64,000 bases of DNA from Polytrichum commune (taxonomy: Eukaryota; Streptophyta; Polytrichopsida; Polytrichales; Polytrichaceae). Of the stretch, positions 12,734 to 25,671 are shown piece after piece (within the stretch, counting starts at the first letter, position 1; each line of letters opens with the position of its first letter). A model generated the notes under the pieces. The model was given only the letters and a program-made list of their open reading frames with translations. It had not been told where the DNA came from and searched no databases. A program made the translations under genes and the position numbers. Where the stretch lies: contig OX485808.1 of assembly GCA_950295325.1 (NCBI GenBank), forward strand, positions 434,501 through 498,500, in the 5' to 3' direction.

Positions 12734-13441
12734 CGGTATGCGGGTGTTTTGCAGTTACATGTCTTAATCGGACACTTATGTTTGATTGGTGTGTGGTTCG
12801 GTGAGGATAAAAGAACAAACACCATAAAAATACACACACTTAAAGAGATTGGACTGCATCTTCAAATTTTATTAACTACTCCGCACTCAATACACTAAAT
12901 ATGACATTGACCATCACCAATTCTAATCGTCTTGCTCATTACTAATTATAGACCACGGTCACTAAATGTTAACCCAACATTACTTATCATCCCTTGTAAA
13001 ATTTTGGGGGATTCAAGATTTACAGTCTTGCAATTACTGTCACTTACCAAGTGAATTTTCATTTAAATATCAATCATCCATAACAATATATTTCATCACA
13101 GGTAGGGTTTTGGCCATCGAATGAACTCATCCATCATTCATGACACTATTTGTTCACTTATTCATACGAAGCGTCATCCGAAAAGTCACCATAGAGATAC
13201 TAAATATCACATTTAGTATTGTGAACACGAATGGGAGGACTTATGTATTCGGTTGACAAAAATCCACAAACATGCACTTCCGATAACCCAGAAGGAAATC
13301 AGGGGAGGCCCAACTTTCGATCCAATTTTTGCAAATGTGTCATTGCAGGCTTGCTAATGGAACACAAGTTGTGCTGTGTTAAAACTCATCCTGTACAAGT
13401 TGGAGATCGTGCAAAGCAGACTGAATAACAGCCACGTACCT
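12734..13441 (+). mobile_element. MITE-1-related long variant
   Basis: A 708-bp element flanked by TA (12732-12733 and 13442-13443). Its ends CGGTATGCGGGTGTT and, on the other strand, AGGTACGTGGCTGTT resemble the MITE-1 termini. The left half follows the family (TTAATCGGACACTTATG, TTGATTGGTGTGTGG, ACTACTCCGCACTCAAT). The right half is different and shares blocks with the 14856 copy. No coding function is visible. Confidence 0.55.
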
Positions 13442-14855
13442 TACGTATTCAGTGACAAAAATTTGCGAGAACTTGTTGAACTTGGACCGTGCGAACTTTG
13501 GATTCTTGACGTGGCTGAGGCGGATCCAGTGTCTTTCGGAGCCAATTGTGAACATCGAATCCGTAGTTTCAAGCGCCGAAGAGTTCCTGGAAACAGCGAG
13601 ATGTTAAAAATCCCATGTCATTTGTGGAGTGTATAGCTCCTGAAAATTGTGCCGTCATGGAATTAATGTGTGTATGTGGACACCCTAAACTGCAGCCGGC
13701 TGCGCTCGATTCGATTCGATTCTGGAAGAGCAAGAAAGTGCTTCACGTGGTGCTCGTGCTTCTGGCTGATGAAGAGTTCCTTGCTCTTTAGAAAGCACAG
13801 CAGATGATGAAGTGCTCATTCATCATCATGGGAGGGGATTGTTATGACCATTCAGACAGTGCACAAAAGTTCAGCTATAGTCTTAAAAAGTTGCTTATGA
13901 TGCAACATAACATTACTCAAATGATGGGTTGTGTTGAGCTGCCCATGACTTCAGATTTAGTTTGAAGCACCACGGCGATACCAACATCCGGAGGCTTCAT
14001 TCTCGAATCTAGGGGGACCCATGAACACAGCTCATCATCAACTGAGGAATGTTATGAAAAGTAGCTCGTGTGTGAGTTCTTAATTTACTCTCGACTTGAG
14101 CGGACATTATGATTTGTAGCACTCTCGGGGGACACCGTCTCTAGAACATGGTTTGGAGGTGTGGCGCCTCAACCATTTCTTAGCATGAGTATTGTTTGGG
14201 TGCGTCATGAACGTTTTTAATACTACTCTAAGGATTTTTATAAAATTTCTTTGAAGTGAAATTCCACACCTAGGGGATCTGGATGGTGATCCGAATTTCT
14301 TTTAAAATAAAAATGCTTCTTGTCAGTTCTAAAAATGACATCTGAAAGTACAAACCTTTTCTGATTCTTACACAAATCATATCAGTGGGTTTCCTCTCTC
14401 GATGTTCTCTTTCCAAGCAAGTTTCTCCTCGTTGTGGAAGGACGAAGCGTCAAATCACTAGAACTATTAAAAGTGATTTAGAAACAAATGTTTTAAAAGG
14501 GAGAGTTGCCACCCCGTGTTTAAGCTCTTGAGCATTTGTGCAATGCTGGATGCAGGCTGATTTTGTCACATTTGGTCTAGATTAATTTTCTTCATTTTTG
14601 TGCTCTCTAGGGACGGATCAAGTGGAACCTTCAGTTTGATGCAGCGAGACATTCCGCGGTGTCTGAGGACGACAGAAACGACACCAGATTACATGAGTAC
14701 AGGTGCACTGATTTGGAAAGTTGAATCCTTCATTGCTAAATTAGAAAACCAAAACAAGCAACTCAGAAATTCCCGAGCAGGATGTAATCAATGTGGATGG
14801 ATTGCAACAAAAGCTGGAAAACTCGGTTGGTTCCGAAGTGCTTGGTGTCCATGTA
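13442..14855. other. Intergenic stretch with exon-like fragments only
   Basis: No gene could be assembled. At 14610-14690 a TTTTGTGCTCTCTAG acceptor-like site precedes a short open frame that includes LENQNKQLRNS, a possible coiled-coil fragment. It runs into the MITE copy at 14856 without a consistent downstream frame, so it may be a gene fragment or chance. Confidence 0.3.
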
Positions 14856-15232
14856 AGGTCTGCGGGTGTTATTGGGTTATATTTCTTAATCGGACAACCT
14901 GTATTTGATTGGTGTGTGGTTAGGTGAGGATCCAAGAACAAACAGCATAAACATACATGTTTCGAAGAGATTGGTCTACGTTTTCAAAATTTTATTAGCT
15001 ACTCCGCACTCAATTGTGAACACAATTGGGAGGACCTACGTACTTGGTGAAGAAATCAACAGACATGTATTTCCGATAATCGTAACTAAATGAAGGGATG
15101 TCGAAAATTTCAATCTGGCAGTTGTTGATATTTCATCGTAGCTTTGCTTATGCAACACAAATTTGAAGACGTCAATCTCAGCAGTAGAAGACGCGGAACA
15201 AGAAAAATGAACCGATTAACACCCGCATACCT
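14856..15232 (+). mobile_element. MITE-1-related copy
   Basis: A 377-bp copy with the terminal inverted repeat AGGTCTGCGGGTGTTA and, on the other strand, AGGTATGCGGGTGTTA. It is preceded by TA (14854-14855) but followed by TC, so one target base has changed. It shares ACTACTCCGCACTCAATTG and GATTGGTGTGTGGTTAGGTG with the 12734 copy. Confidence 0.65.
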
Positions 15233-17192
15233 TCAGTGTACGGGTAAGGGTTAATAAATCTCTAGCCCGCGCCGGCGTTGGGGGGTTCCGCTAGTAGGCC
15301 GGGCTTGCTGGTTGTGATTCCTCCTGCGTGAAGAACTTCAGATTTATGTTCTCTGTTAAAACCCGTGTTTCATTGGGCGTACGAATTCCCCTGGTTTGAA
15401 TCTCTGGGGCATTTTGCCCGAGCTCGTAAATTCCATGCCCAAAAATGGAGGGAATCGATGGCCCAGCGGAATGCATTGCATGACATATTTCTTTATCATT
15501 TCATTATAACTACATGCAATTTCTCTTCATCTCCAAAAGAACTACGAGGAAGTTGTTTTTAGTTGTCTGGAAGTGTGCTTGGCCATGGGTCGGCTATGGC
15601 GACGTTGCCCAATATTTACCGCATGGATCCAGTACAGAATTTGAGGGAACGAATGAACTACAACCAATGAACGGGGAGAACCTACCGCTAGTTACAGATG
15701 AACCGGTTGATTTTGAGAAATAATCGGATGAAGTTCAAGAGTTCAGGAAAATTACCCATCATTTTAGAGGAATCTAAGGAACGTACTTCAAAGTAATATA
15801 AGCAAAACCGAAAGATCATTACAGGCAACCGGTTGGACTTGGAAACACCAGGATATTGACCGATTATGCCCAAAAATCTCCCAGGACACCGACTACAACT
15901 AATGAGCACAAGAATGTATAGCCACGCACTGATTCTAAGATTCCCACAAGAAATCTGATATCTAGCTACTTCTGACCTCATCTTTGCAATGCACACAACA
16001 GTTCTTCAAGCAACTCAGAAACTTCAAAAGCATCCAACAAGTTTCTGGTAAATTGACGCTTGTGCAAATTAATGACGCTTCAGCCAACACGTGACGAGGA
16101 TGATGAAGCGCCTGGATATGGGTGACCGTGGCCAATTACGGTCGTCATTAACACCAGAAGCCCTAGACGCAATTCAAGAACAATAAAATTTTGTCATACG
16201 TCCAACAAACAATCAATCGCATATCATGTTCGTTTATTGCCGCAAACACGTTGTTCCTGTAAAGGCTTGAACACGCATCACAATCTCATGCGATCGTGAA
16301 GACCGGCCTCCATTTCTTCTTCATAAGCTTCTGAAAAACGAGTGGAATTTCTTCCTGTATGCCTCCATTCCTCCTTCATAAAGATTCGGAAAACCGGTAG
16401 GATTTTTCCCATCAGCCTTGTGCTCACCACCTAAATTACACATTACGTTGCTATGTCAAGGGTTGATTTTTCTACACGGCCATATCTATTACTACAGCTC
16501 TCAACATCTCTCTCGGCGATCAGTGAGGTCCATTCCAATTGTTGGTCCGGTATACAGGTGAAATCATGGCATCAGTAATCGATATCAATATCGGATATTA
16601 AAATAACCCTACCGGTGGGCATCAAGATCATAACTCATACCAGTCGAATACTCACATTTGGTTTGGTGCGTATGTCAAGGTGAGGGAATCTTTCGTATAC
16701 CCGAGTCATTATCATCTGGCTCAATGCCATTCTAAACCATGTTGATACTAGGGGCAATTTTGCCCAGGTAGTGAAGGTTGTTGCACGGTATATATGGGAT
16801 CGAAAACAAAAAATATCGTCAAATTCCCATGCCTTACTGGTATCAAAAAAGTGTGAAATTTTGATTACAGATACCCATATGGTATCAGAGAAAGATGATA
16901 TTAGTCCAACACTTGTCCGTTTGCATTTCGATCATAATCCTCGGCTTCTTGCATCCTACTGATACATGTACTCAAGCTGCCGTTTTTGTTCGACACATAT
17001 TTATGCTCTAACCTAGGAATTTGCAAAGGCATTTCCTTTTTATGACAATAACAAGCATGTTGTGGCCAATATGTGCGTTCGGATTTTGAATGTCTTGCTC
17101 TTTCCAATTTGCTAAGAGTGAGGAAAAGCGGGTGTGGTTTCTTGTCAATTGGCAACCACTTTGGCCTCTGAGCCATTGTCTGTTGATAAGAG
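15233..17192. other. Intergenic stretch, nothing firmly recognised
   Basis: Several short open frames occur on both strands (for example plus 15514-15723), but none shows a domain, consistent splice sites or a bounded element. Confidence 0.35.
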
Positions 17193-18782
17193 CGGACGTT
17201 AAACCTCCCCCTACTAGCTTTCACGAGGAGGTGGATAGGGGCCGGGGCCAGCCCCCAAAAAAATTCGATTTTTTTTTAACCTGACCGAAAATTGTTGTTT
17301 GCCGTGCCCAACTTAAATTTTTTTTGGCCTTGCATTCTTGAAGGCCACTTGTCCACAAAACCCATATGGATTGCACTACACCTTCAAGGTCCAAAATCCA
17401 ATATATGTGTGCACCTTCACTTAGTAAATGAACAATTGATTGTGATTCCATTCCTGAAATGTAATTGTTGATAAAGCATGTGATTGGACTTGGGAATCCA
17501 AAAACATTACAAAATACCGGGGGGGGGGGGGGTAGTCATTGGTTGGAGTAGCAATATACGTGCGAACAAATGATAGGGTATTTTAAAAACATGGGGGCAA
17601 AAAATTATAAATGGACTTAAGAGTAATGTAGGGTATCAAAAATGGCACTGGACATCTTTAAAGTACTATAGGGTATGGAATAATAGGTAATTTGGAATTA
17701 TAAGTAATGCAAGCCATTTTTCTATTAACCCAAAGTAGAAATTTACATAATGATAGCATGTGAAAAAAAGAAGAGAATTGAAAGTAATACCCCCCTATAA
17801 AATAGTGGTTGTTCGCACCTATATCTTTAACTTTTTAACACACTGCCCCCCCCCCCCGAGCAAAATACTCATTAGTATTTAAGTTTTAATTTCAATGACT
17901 TGCCATGTGAAAGGGTCTTTGTCATTCTAAAATGAAACTTAAATGAGTGTGTAGATTTTAACATGTATATTTTATAATAGTCTAGCTAATTCCTTCTACT
18001 TTCACAAGTATTTACACGCATACCAACTATTTAAGTGTGATTAAATGTAAATAAAGGGTAGATAACCGTAATTGAGCCTATTTGAGTGCAAGGCCTAAGT
18101 TTCTACAAGTATTCATATACAGTCAAACTAATTAAGCCTGATTAAGTGCAAGTAAGCACATTAAACCTATTTAATCGTAATGAAGCCTAAACAAGTGTAA
18201 TTAAACACATCAATTCTCATCTCTGAATTAAATCATATTTAATTCAAGTAAGCACATTTTAGAATTAATTAGGCTTAAATAGGTGCATCAAGCTTATTTA
18301 TGCTAAATTAGCTTGATTACATTTAATCACACTTAATTAGTTTGCATTCGTCTGAATACTTGTGAAAAGTAGAAGGCATTAAATCTCATTTTAGAATGAC
18401 AAAGATCCTTTCAAATGATAAGTCACAAAAATTATAACCTCAATGCTAATGAGGATTTTGCAATGTTCTTGGACTTCCGAGTTAATTATATGCTTTATCG
18501 ATAGTTTCACTCCGAGAATGAAACCCCAATCAATTGCTTATTTACTAAGTGGAAGTGCATATACATATTGGATTTTGGACCTTGAAGGTGAAGTGCAGTC
18601 AATATGGGTTTTGTGGACAAGCGGCCTTCAAGAATGCAAAAGCAATGTATTTTTTGAGAACATGCGGGGTAGCAACCGTTTTTGGTTAGGATCAAAAAAA
18701 CTCAAATTTTTTCTAGGGGGCTTCCTTGATCCCTATCCACCTCCCTTGGAAGCTCATAGGGGGGGGGGGGTTAACGTCCCTT
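17193..18782. mobile_element. Foldback (long inverted-repeat) element
   Basis: The two halves are reverse complements of each other. Ends: GGACGTTAA at 17194 and TTAACGTCC ending near 18779. Further matched blocks run inward: GAGGTGGATAGGG / CCCTATCCACCTCCC, CCTTGCATTCTTGAAGGCC / GGCCTTCAAGAATGCAAAAG, CCTTCAAGGTCCAAAATCCA / TGGATTTTGGACCTTGAAGG, TTTGTCATTCTAAAATGA / TCATTTTAGAATGACAAAG, and AAGTGTGATTAAATGTAA / TTACATTTAATCACACTT. The arms are about 500 bp after removing the inserted MITE in the left arm, leaving a central spacer of about 240 bp rich in AATTAAG motifs. No transposase is visible. Long arms fit a foldback or Mutator-like non-autonomous element. No target duplication was found. 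Confidence 0.7.
17518..17860. mobile_element. hAT-type MITE nested in the foldback element
   Basis: A 343-bp insertion bounded by an exact 8-bp direct repeat CAAAATAC (17510-17517 and 17861-17868). The ends are inverted: a C-G(n) run at 17518 and a C(n)-GAG run ending at 17860, followed inward by GTGCGAACAA and TTGTTCGCAC. The right arm of the host foldback continues without this segment, which gives an internal empty-site control. An 8-bp duplication fits the hAT superfamily. No coding capacity. Confidence 0.65.
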
Positions 18783-18785
18783 GTT

Positions 18786-19143
18786 GGTAGACGTGTCTAA
18801 CTCGGTTACTTATCTATATCAGAAACCTATATTTTAGTGGTATGTGTTTTGTTGTGGTTTCAAGAACAGATCCCAAAAAGAGATTGGAATGCGTGTTCAA
18901 AATATGATAACCATTCTAGACTCAATAGTCACCATAATTGAGGGGACCTATATGACCATTTAATGAGCACGAGAATCTTCACTTTGGTGACGAATAAGAT
19001 TTTCGTATGAACTCCAAAAACTAGGAGGGAAGTGGCTACTGCTTGGATTTGGATTTGCTAACCATCTCGTGCTAATAACATGTCTCATATCCTAGGAGAA
19101 GTGGGCTAGCTGATAAAAGTAATTGTTTAAAACACATCTACTT
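18786..19143 (+). mobile_element. MITE-1 copy
   Basis: Directly abuts the foldback element. Its ends GGTAGACGTGTCTAA and, on the other strand, AGTAGATGTGTTTTAA are inverted. Internal family blocks are present: AACCATTCTAGACTCAATAG, GACCATTTAATGAGCACGAG, and TCATATCCTAGGAGAAGTGG. Confidence 0.65.
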
Positions 19144-20394
19144 TAGACGTCAATTATATTAGGAACTACATAACCATCAAGAGAAGATTGGATGTCCAGC
19201 CACGGAAGCGACGAGTCATCCACCTCCACGAGCTGGTCATAAAACATTACCGATAAACTCGTGGACATAATCTTCAAATTGTTGATGATATATCACACCT
19301 ACATTGATAAAATATTGTGATGAGTTCTCATAACCCTTGTGGTCTTGGATGAGTGTGGATGATGCTCATCGACTGTGAGGCTATCAATTTGTTTGACCAA
19401 GTTCTTTCCTAAACGTGCATTGACACATCTCACAATGGCTTGATCACAAACTAACCCAACACCCTTGTATCTAATATCACTCGCAATGTTCAACCACTTT
19501 GATTCCTTGGTCTTATTTTATTTGCAATTTTGTCTTTCCGGCCTCTAATTATGCGGCCGCACCCTCAAAGAAGACCTAAGATGCTACCGTGAGGGTACAA
19601 TTGGCGAACTCTCTTACAAACAATGGGCAAGAAATTCAAAAAACCTCATTAAAAGGCTCAAGATCCTCCACTGGAACGCATTCCAAATTCCTCAATGATT
19701 TGAGAGACACCAAGATTATTATTAACACGCCTCCACTCGATACACTAAGAGTTGCAATGGCATCAAGAAAGACCTCCATTACACAACAGAGGAATTTATT
19801 TATAAAAAGAAAGAAAAAGAAAAAAAGAATGAAAGATGACTGTGATGTTGCCATTGGAATGGTGTTGCGTCATTTTCGAGTTGGTCTAAGAGCATCCCTA
19901 GGAGAGATAGTAAGCAACCCGCCAAAAATAATATATTATATGGTGTTTGGGAGCCCTCCATCTTGGGCGGGGCAGCTCATCTTGAGTCAGAGCCCACCAA
20001 AGCCTAGGCATACCCCCGGTATAATTAGGAAGCAATCAATAAGACAACGACACCTATTATCTGACATGGGATAAAGTAGGATATCGGAGCATCTGATATT
20101 AAAGTAATCTCTTGGCGGGCCGGAGGAGGGTCGCCATATGAACCATTTATGGCGTTGGAAGGCCTTTACTATACCCGGGCCGCTTCTAAATTATGCCGGA
20201 CCGGATATTGGTGGGGCTCAATTTATGCCGGTACCACCACCTAAGAACCCGGGATGCCCCATTTTTGGCGTTGGCATGCCCTATGGCGAGGCTGCTGGGG
20301 ACGCTCTAAGTCTACATGCGATGGAACCTGTTTGGATTGTTATCAACGTCGAGTGCAAAAGAAAGCATATTTGATCATAAAATTTACGAGTGAC
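19144..20394. other. Intergenic stretch with unassigned frames
   Basis: A minus frame at 19299-19493 reads like ordinary protein (GVGLVCDQAIVRCVNARLG) but matches no family I know and is isolated. A plus frame at 19589-20074 is lysine-rich around a poly-A tract. 20100-20320 is locally GC-rich with repeated GCCGG and GGCGTTGG motifs. None is called as a gene. Confidence 0.3.
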
Positions 20395-20686
20395 AGATAG
20401 GTGGAGGTGTAAGCCAACAAAAACACTTGGGGTGGCAACTACACTACATAGTCCTATTAGTGTGGGTGAAAGGATAGTGTGGAATTTTATTAACGTGGGC
20501 CACTTTGATTGTCTAGTTGGGTTGGAAATAAAGTGGGTCCAAGACTCTGGCTCTTTCCTTGAAGAAAGTGCCTTGGGCCTTGATTTGAATTTGCTTATAA
20601 CCATCAAGTTATACTGATTACATGTTTCATATCCTAGGGGAAATGGGCTAGTAAAAAAAAAGTAACTATTTGAGATCTAAGTACCT
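20395..20686 (+). mobile_element. MITE-1 copy, degraded 5' half
   Basis: The right terminus GTACCT followed by TA and the block TTTCATATCCTAGGGGAAAT match the family. The left half is strongly rearranged and its terminus is not certain. Confidence 0.4.
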
Positions 20687-20699
20687 TAATGGTGTTTAA

Positions 20700-21742
20700 T
20701 TTAACTACAACCTTTGTTGTGTACATACCACTCAAACAATGTATACACACAAACTCCACAAACTCCCCAAAGTGTCCACAATAGGTGCAGATACCATAAT
20801 ATATTGAAATGGCCTCCCATGGTCGTTGTTACTAACAAAAACTCGAATGTGTATATGGTGCCTCAGAACTCTTGGAGTCTTGAATTACACGTCCATGTCA
20901 TAGCGCCACGAGTAGTGATGCCCTCACATGTCATGTGGAGAATTATTTTGAAAACTTTGCTACGTATACAATATATGCTTGAAAGTCTTTGTGCACATTT
21001 TCAAAGACAAATTCAAGCCCATTGGTAGAAAAACATTTATGTTCTCCATGCACATCATGGTGTTTGATAAATAAACACCCATAAAGGTCACAACACAGTT
21101 CTTGATGCTACTTGTAGATTACAAACCCATCTGCCAGTAACTTACAATCAAGAGCTAGTATACAAAGATAAACATTTAGAAGCTATTCCATTCATGTTCA
21201 ATTCAAATATCACTGCACTGTACTCCAAAACAACTACAGAAAGTTACATCGCTAGTTCAATTCTACATTTACATAAGCTCTAACATCAAAATGACATGCG
21301 TATTGAGAGTGGATACTACATAACGTTGCAAAGTTCTACCTGCCACTTACCATGGGCAAGAGAAGAATACGGCCAAGGGTCGAGAATAAACATGTTGTGA
21401 TTCTCAAAAAACTTGCAGCCTAAGTCTTAGTGCCGTAGCAAGGTCCCTATGAAACATTACATCTCTTTTTATATAGAAGGGAGAGGGACCATGAGGCTTA
21501 GCCGTTCTCTATGAGCTTGACGCCATATAATCATTTTTTTCTTCGTCGCCCTTGAGCTCCATGATAGATGCAATCTATGCATTGTACGGACTACTTTGAG
21601 CACACGATTGAACACAATCACAAAGTGTTTTTGAAGCCTTCATTGCTCTTGACTCGAGGCCAACCACATCAACTTGACTATTGTAGTTGTACCAACCCTA
21701 TGTAATGTTTCAGAAATTTTGGCCTCATATATTCTAGAATTT
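20700..21742. other. Intergenic stretch, nothing recognised
   Basis: No coding region, repeat boundary or RNA gene is supported. It lies immediately downstream (3' side) of the ankyrin relic. Confidence 0.4.
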
Positions 21743-24644
21743 CTTGGCCTGATTTAGAAATTCATGTATAATTTTCACCAAGAGGCCTAGAAGCGCTATG
21801 CACACACTTCCACCAAAGCCGAGAGTAGAGGACAGATTTGCTTCATGAACAATGTTCGAGCTGGTAAAACACTTCGGGCTCCTGAAATGACGGTTGTAAT
21901 GGGAGAAAAAAGAATGACAAGTTGTTACATATTACCCAAAATATTTGGAAGATTGGATTATGATCAAGAGCCGCATATTGAGGATATGACGGAGGAGTTG
22001 GTAAGGTTTGCACCAATGGTCCTCTAACGAAATTGAAACATTTCGGAGTCTTTTCCTTCGTCATCAACAACCGCCTCAAGGAAACCGAAGCTGACACTCT
22101 TGAGTTTTGTGAGTACTGCGTAGTTCTCTGCTTTTGTAGCAATCTCCAGGGTTGTTTGGCCATTGGAAATTGAATCTTCCTTCTTTGCATCATCATTGTT
22201 TCCATCTTTTCTGGGGGATGTTTTCTTATTCACGTCCACAAGTCTGCTCACGGAATCATACTCGACCTCTAGTAAAGATTCCAATCACTTTCAAGTAACT
22301 TTGACGGGTGGCAAAGTGGATTACACTATCACCTTCATCGTTCTCTGCGTTGAGATCCAATGTCTTGCCAGATTCATCTTTCACACACCCTGTGTTCACC
22401 TTGCTTGCATTGGAGACATCCATCAAAATTGATTCGCTATCTCTTCTTACAGCAGGAAATAAAATGCTCTCACAAACAATGTTTTTGATGTTGAGATCTA
22501 TCCCTGGTATAGTGTTTCCAGAAGAATCTTCACAACTTCGATTGACTTTTGAGATACTATTATGGGCAACGCTAAGTGGAGTGTGGTTTGACCATCTTCT
22601 TCAATTTGGTAGTTCACATCAATTTCTTGTGTTTCCAATAGAATCTTGACAACCTTTTCGCTTCTGTTCTCGACCATCATGGGATCGAGTGCAGTAGGGC
22701 CACCACGTACATCAACTCCTTCAAATGCCAACAACTTTTCAACAACGTGTGCATGACCTCCCTCTGCCGCACAAGCAAGTGGAAGTATGGACCCTACATT
22801 TGGATCAACACCTGAAACTTTTGAAAGTACTCGAACAACTTTTGAATCACCATATGTTGCGGCATATGCAAGTGTTGTCATATCCAAAATGCAATTGTTT
22901 TTCGTTTACATCAGCCCCCATGTAAAAGAAGCAAACTCACAAAAACACCAGAATGGCCTTCGTTTGTTGCGCGGAGAAGAGGAGAGAAACCTTCATTGTC
23001 ATGAATACTTCCTTCCGCATTCTGATATTTCAATATCTCAATGACAATATTAGTATGATCTTCTTCTGCAGCAATGCGAAGGGCAGTAACGCTACCTTTG
23101 CGCTCCGTATTTACATCAACGCCACCTTTGCGCTTGGTAAATTTTATATCAACAGGCCACCATTTCCCTGGGTATTTGTATGAGCACCACATTTAAAATC
23201 TTCTCAAGAATCTCCCTTTCTTGCAGCAATATGAAGTGAAATATTACCATCACGATTTCTCATACTTGCATCCAATGTGTCTTCCCATAAAAGCATGTCA
23301 ACAATGCCTTCATGACCTTTCCTTGCAGCAACATGAAGAACAGTTCATGGCGTTTGTTGGTAGGATTTACATCCACTCCTGGTGCTCTTAAGATCATTTC
23401 GAAAATATCTTTATGACCTTTGTTGGTGGTCTTGTTAGTGGAGATTCACCACTTAATCCACCAAAGTTGGATCCACATTGGGACACTCCAGGAGAACGTC
23501 AACCACGGTTTCATGACTTTTTTCTACACACAAACGGAAGAGGGATCTCTCTGTTCATGCCATTGATGCAATTCACATTGACATGATAAGGTGATCTCCA
23601 AAGCATTTTCACAAGATCTTCATGACCATTTCGTGCAGCAGCATGAAATAGAGAATTGCCGTCACAATCCTGATAAGAACGGTCCACGTTTGGTTGTTCC
23701 AAGAGCAATTTAGTCACACGTGCATGACCGTATGCTGCACCCAAGTGCATAGGAGTTTCCAGTTCCTTGTTGATGACATTGGCATTTGCATTTGATGTTG
23801 CTAAGAATTTTTCAAGAATTCCTCACTCATGCATTCACAAATGCTTCCGCCAATAGGATTTTCACTACATTTAGACGACCTTTGTTGTGGGATAGTGTAG
23901 CACAGTTTGGCAGTAGTCATCGACATCGTTCACACCTACATTCTGATTTTCTAAGAGCGTTTTGATGATGAGTCCCATACCAAGTGTTGCAGCTAAGTGG
24001 AGTGCGATTACCTCAAGTCAAGTTCCACCTCGATCCGCAGACCACTTCCTAAATAGATTGGAGAAGAAATTCCTCAAATTCTCCAGCCTTCCTTCAAGGT
24101 GGAGTATGTTGCCCCGATGAGTAGTCTTACCAAGATCCTCATCAACACTGGATCCTGCTAAGAGCTTCATAAGAATGGGTTCATTGGCAGTGTCTGCAGC
24201 GTAATAAAGTGGAGTCTTGCCGTGTTCATTTTTCAATTCAGCTTTCACATATTTTTGTTGCAAGAGCAAATCAACTACATTTTCATGCCCATTGCGTGAA
24301 GCAAGGTGTAGTGGGGTGTTCTTATGATTATTGGAGGCAGTCACACCCACCTTCGATTCTCTCAAAAGTATCTTAACAACATCTTCGTGACCGCACGATG
24401 CAGCTAAATGAAGCGGGGTATTACCTCGACTATCTCGCAGAGTGGGATCTGCTTTTTCCAAGAGCAATTCAACAATCTTCGCATCTCTTCCATTACCGCT
24501 AGAAATTTGAAAATGCACATTGCCAGCAAATCTGTTCCACTCTTCCTCCGAAACAACACTTGCGTCTCAAGAATCCTTGCTCTTAACAATAGGTCCATCT
24601 GGAGAATTATCTAAAAGTTTATCATCGACATCTGGTGAAGTCAT
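21743..24644 (-). pseudogene. Ankyrin-repeat / PGG membrane protein pseudogene
   Basis: The frame opens with ATG at 24644 (MTSPDVDDKLL), meets a TGA about 25 codons in, and continues in the same frame into a run of ankyrin repeats (GNTPLHLAASCGHEDVVKIL, KNTPLHLASRNGHENVVDLL, GKTPLYYAADTAN). Further repeats follow in shifted frames (ALHLAATLGMG near 23970, GNSLFHAAARNGHEDLVKML near 23620, TALRIAAEEDHTNIVIEIL near 23070, TLAYAATYGDSKVVRVL near 22880). The 3' part carries IFQIFWV, CNNLSFFF and then, after another shift, TVISGARSVLPARTLFMK and a hydrophobic stretch, which is the layout of the PGG-type membrane tail of plant ankyrin proteins. At least four frame breaks plus the stop make it non-functional. 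Intact relatives are membrane proteins, some linked to stress or defence. Introns cannot explain the breaks, because repeats continue with almost no gap. Confidence 0.75.
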
Positions 24645-24659
24645 GATTGATCAATCACC

Positions 24660-25671
24660 CGAAACTCCAATTATTTTCTCAACCATTTTTTCTCCAATCA
24701 ATACAGATTTTGATTAGCATTGATGGTCCACTTCACCGCAATGTCCATTTTTATTTTTATTTATCCAAACCCAATGTTGAAAAAACTTACAAATATACCT
24801 ACTCAAATCAGATCACAAATCTTGAACCATTATTTTGTGATTTTTGGGGAAGCTTTTCAGTTTGAGGCAACTATGCACCTTCCAAATGGATTTACACCCA
24901 CCAACATATCTCCAACTAAAAATTCCAACAATACATGTTTAGGATATGTTGCATTTGAATGTCATGCAAATTTTTAGATCGATTGGGAATCATTTGCACA
25001 TAGGGAACAATAAAAAAACATGTTTAGGATATGATGTCCCTAAACCACGGAGGTGACAAATGTCAAGCAAGCATTCGTGGACCGGTTTCACTGTAAACTA
25101 GTTGAGAGCACACTCCCATATTTGAATTAATCCAAACACAACGAACTTTTTTTTTTTTATCAAAATTATCCATGCGGCAAAACACAACAGATTTGAACAT
25201 GAACAAGAGAAGTAGTTGAAACAGTCTAGAATCCATCCAAACTGGTGTCAAAGGGATCATAGCAAACCGTTCACGACCAAATTATGGTCGCACAGGACAT
25301 TAAAAGTTAGTGTCATTTTTTTGGTCAACTTTGCAACATTCTAAGATTCCACCAAGAGAGAATGTTGTATTTTGTGACAATATCGTGCGGAATAAGGTGA
25401 CATTGTCACAGTCAAAACTAATCCATGACACAATTGAGATTGTACCTAAGTTGCATCCATCAAAGCTACGCACATGACAAAAAGTTTCAGGAAAGCATGG
25501 TGCATCAGTAGCTCAAATAACATAAACTATTTGTTTGGTGATTAGCTAATGCACCAAGAGCCTGGAATACACATAAATCATGGACACGACTGATGTAGTT
25601 TACATATGTCTCATAGACGTCAAGATGTGGACTTTAAGTGGTATTATAGAGTGCTCAATTACTTTACAATA
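24660..25671. other. Intergenic stretch, nothing recognised
   Basis: AT-rich sequence upstream of the ankyrin relic. No promoter motif is clear enough to call. Confidence 0.4.

Noticed and set aside
14600-14908. Possible exon with a coiled-coil-like LENQNKQLRNS
   Set aside because: It runs into a MITE and has no consistent partner exons.
19299-19493. Minus frame with natural-looking protein sequence
   Set aside because: Isolated 64 codons, no known domain, no consistent neighbouring exons.
19589-20074. Plus frame of 161 codons with a lysine run
   Set aside because: The lysines come from a poly-A tract; the rest shows no family resemblance.
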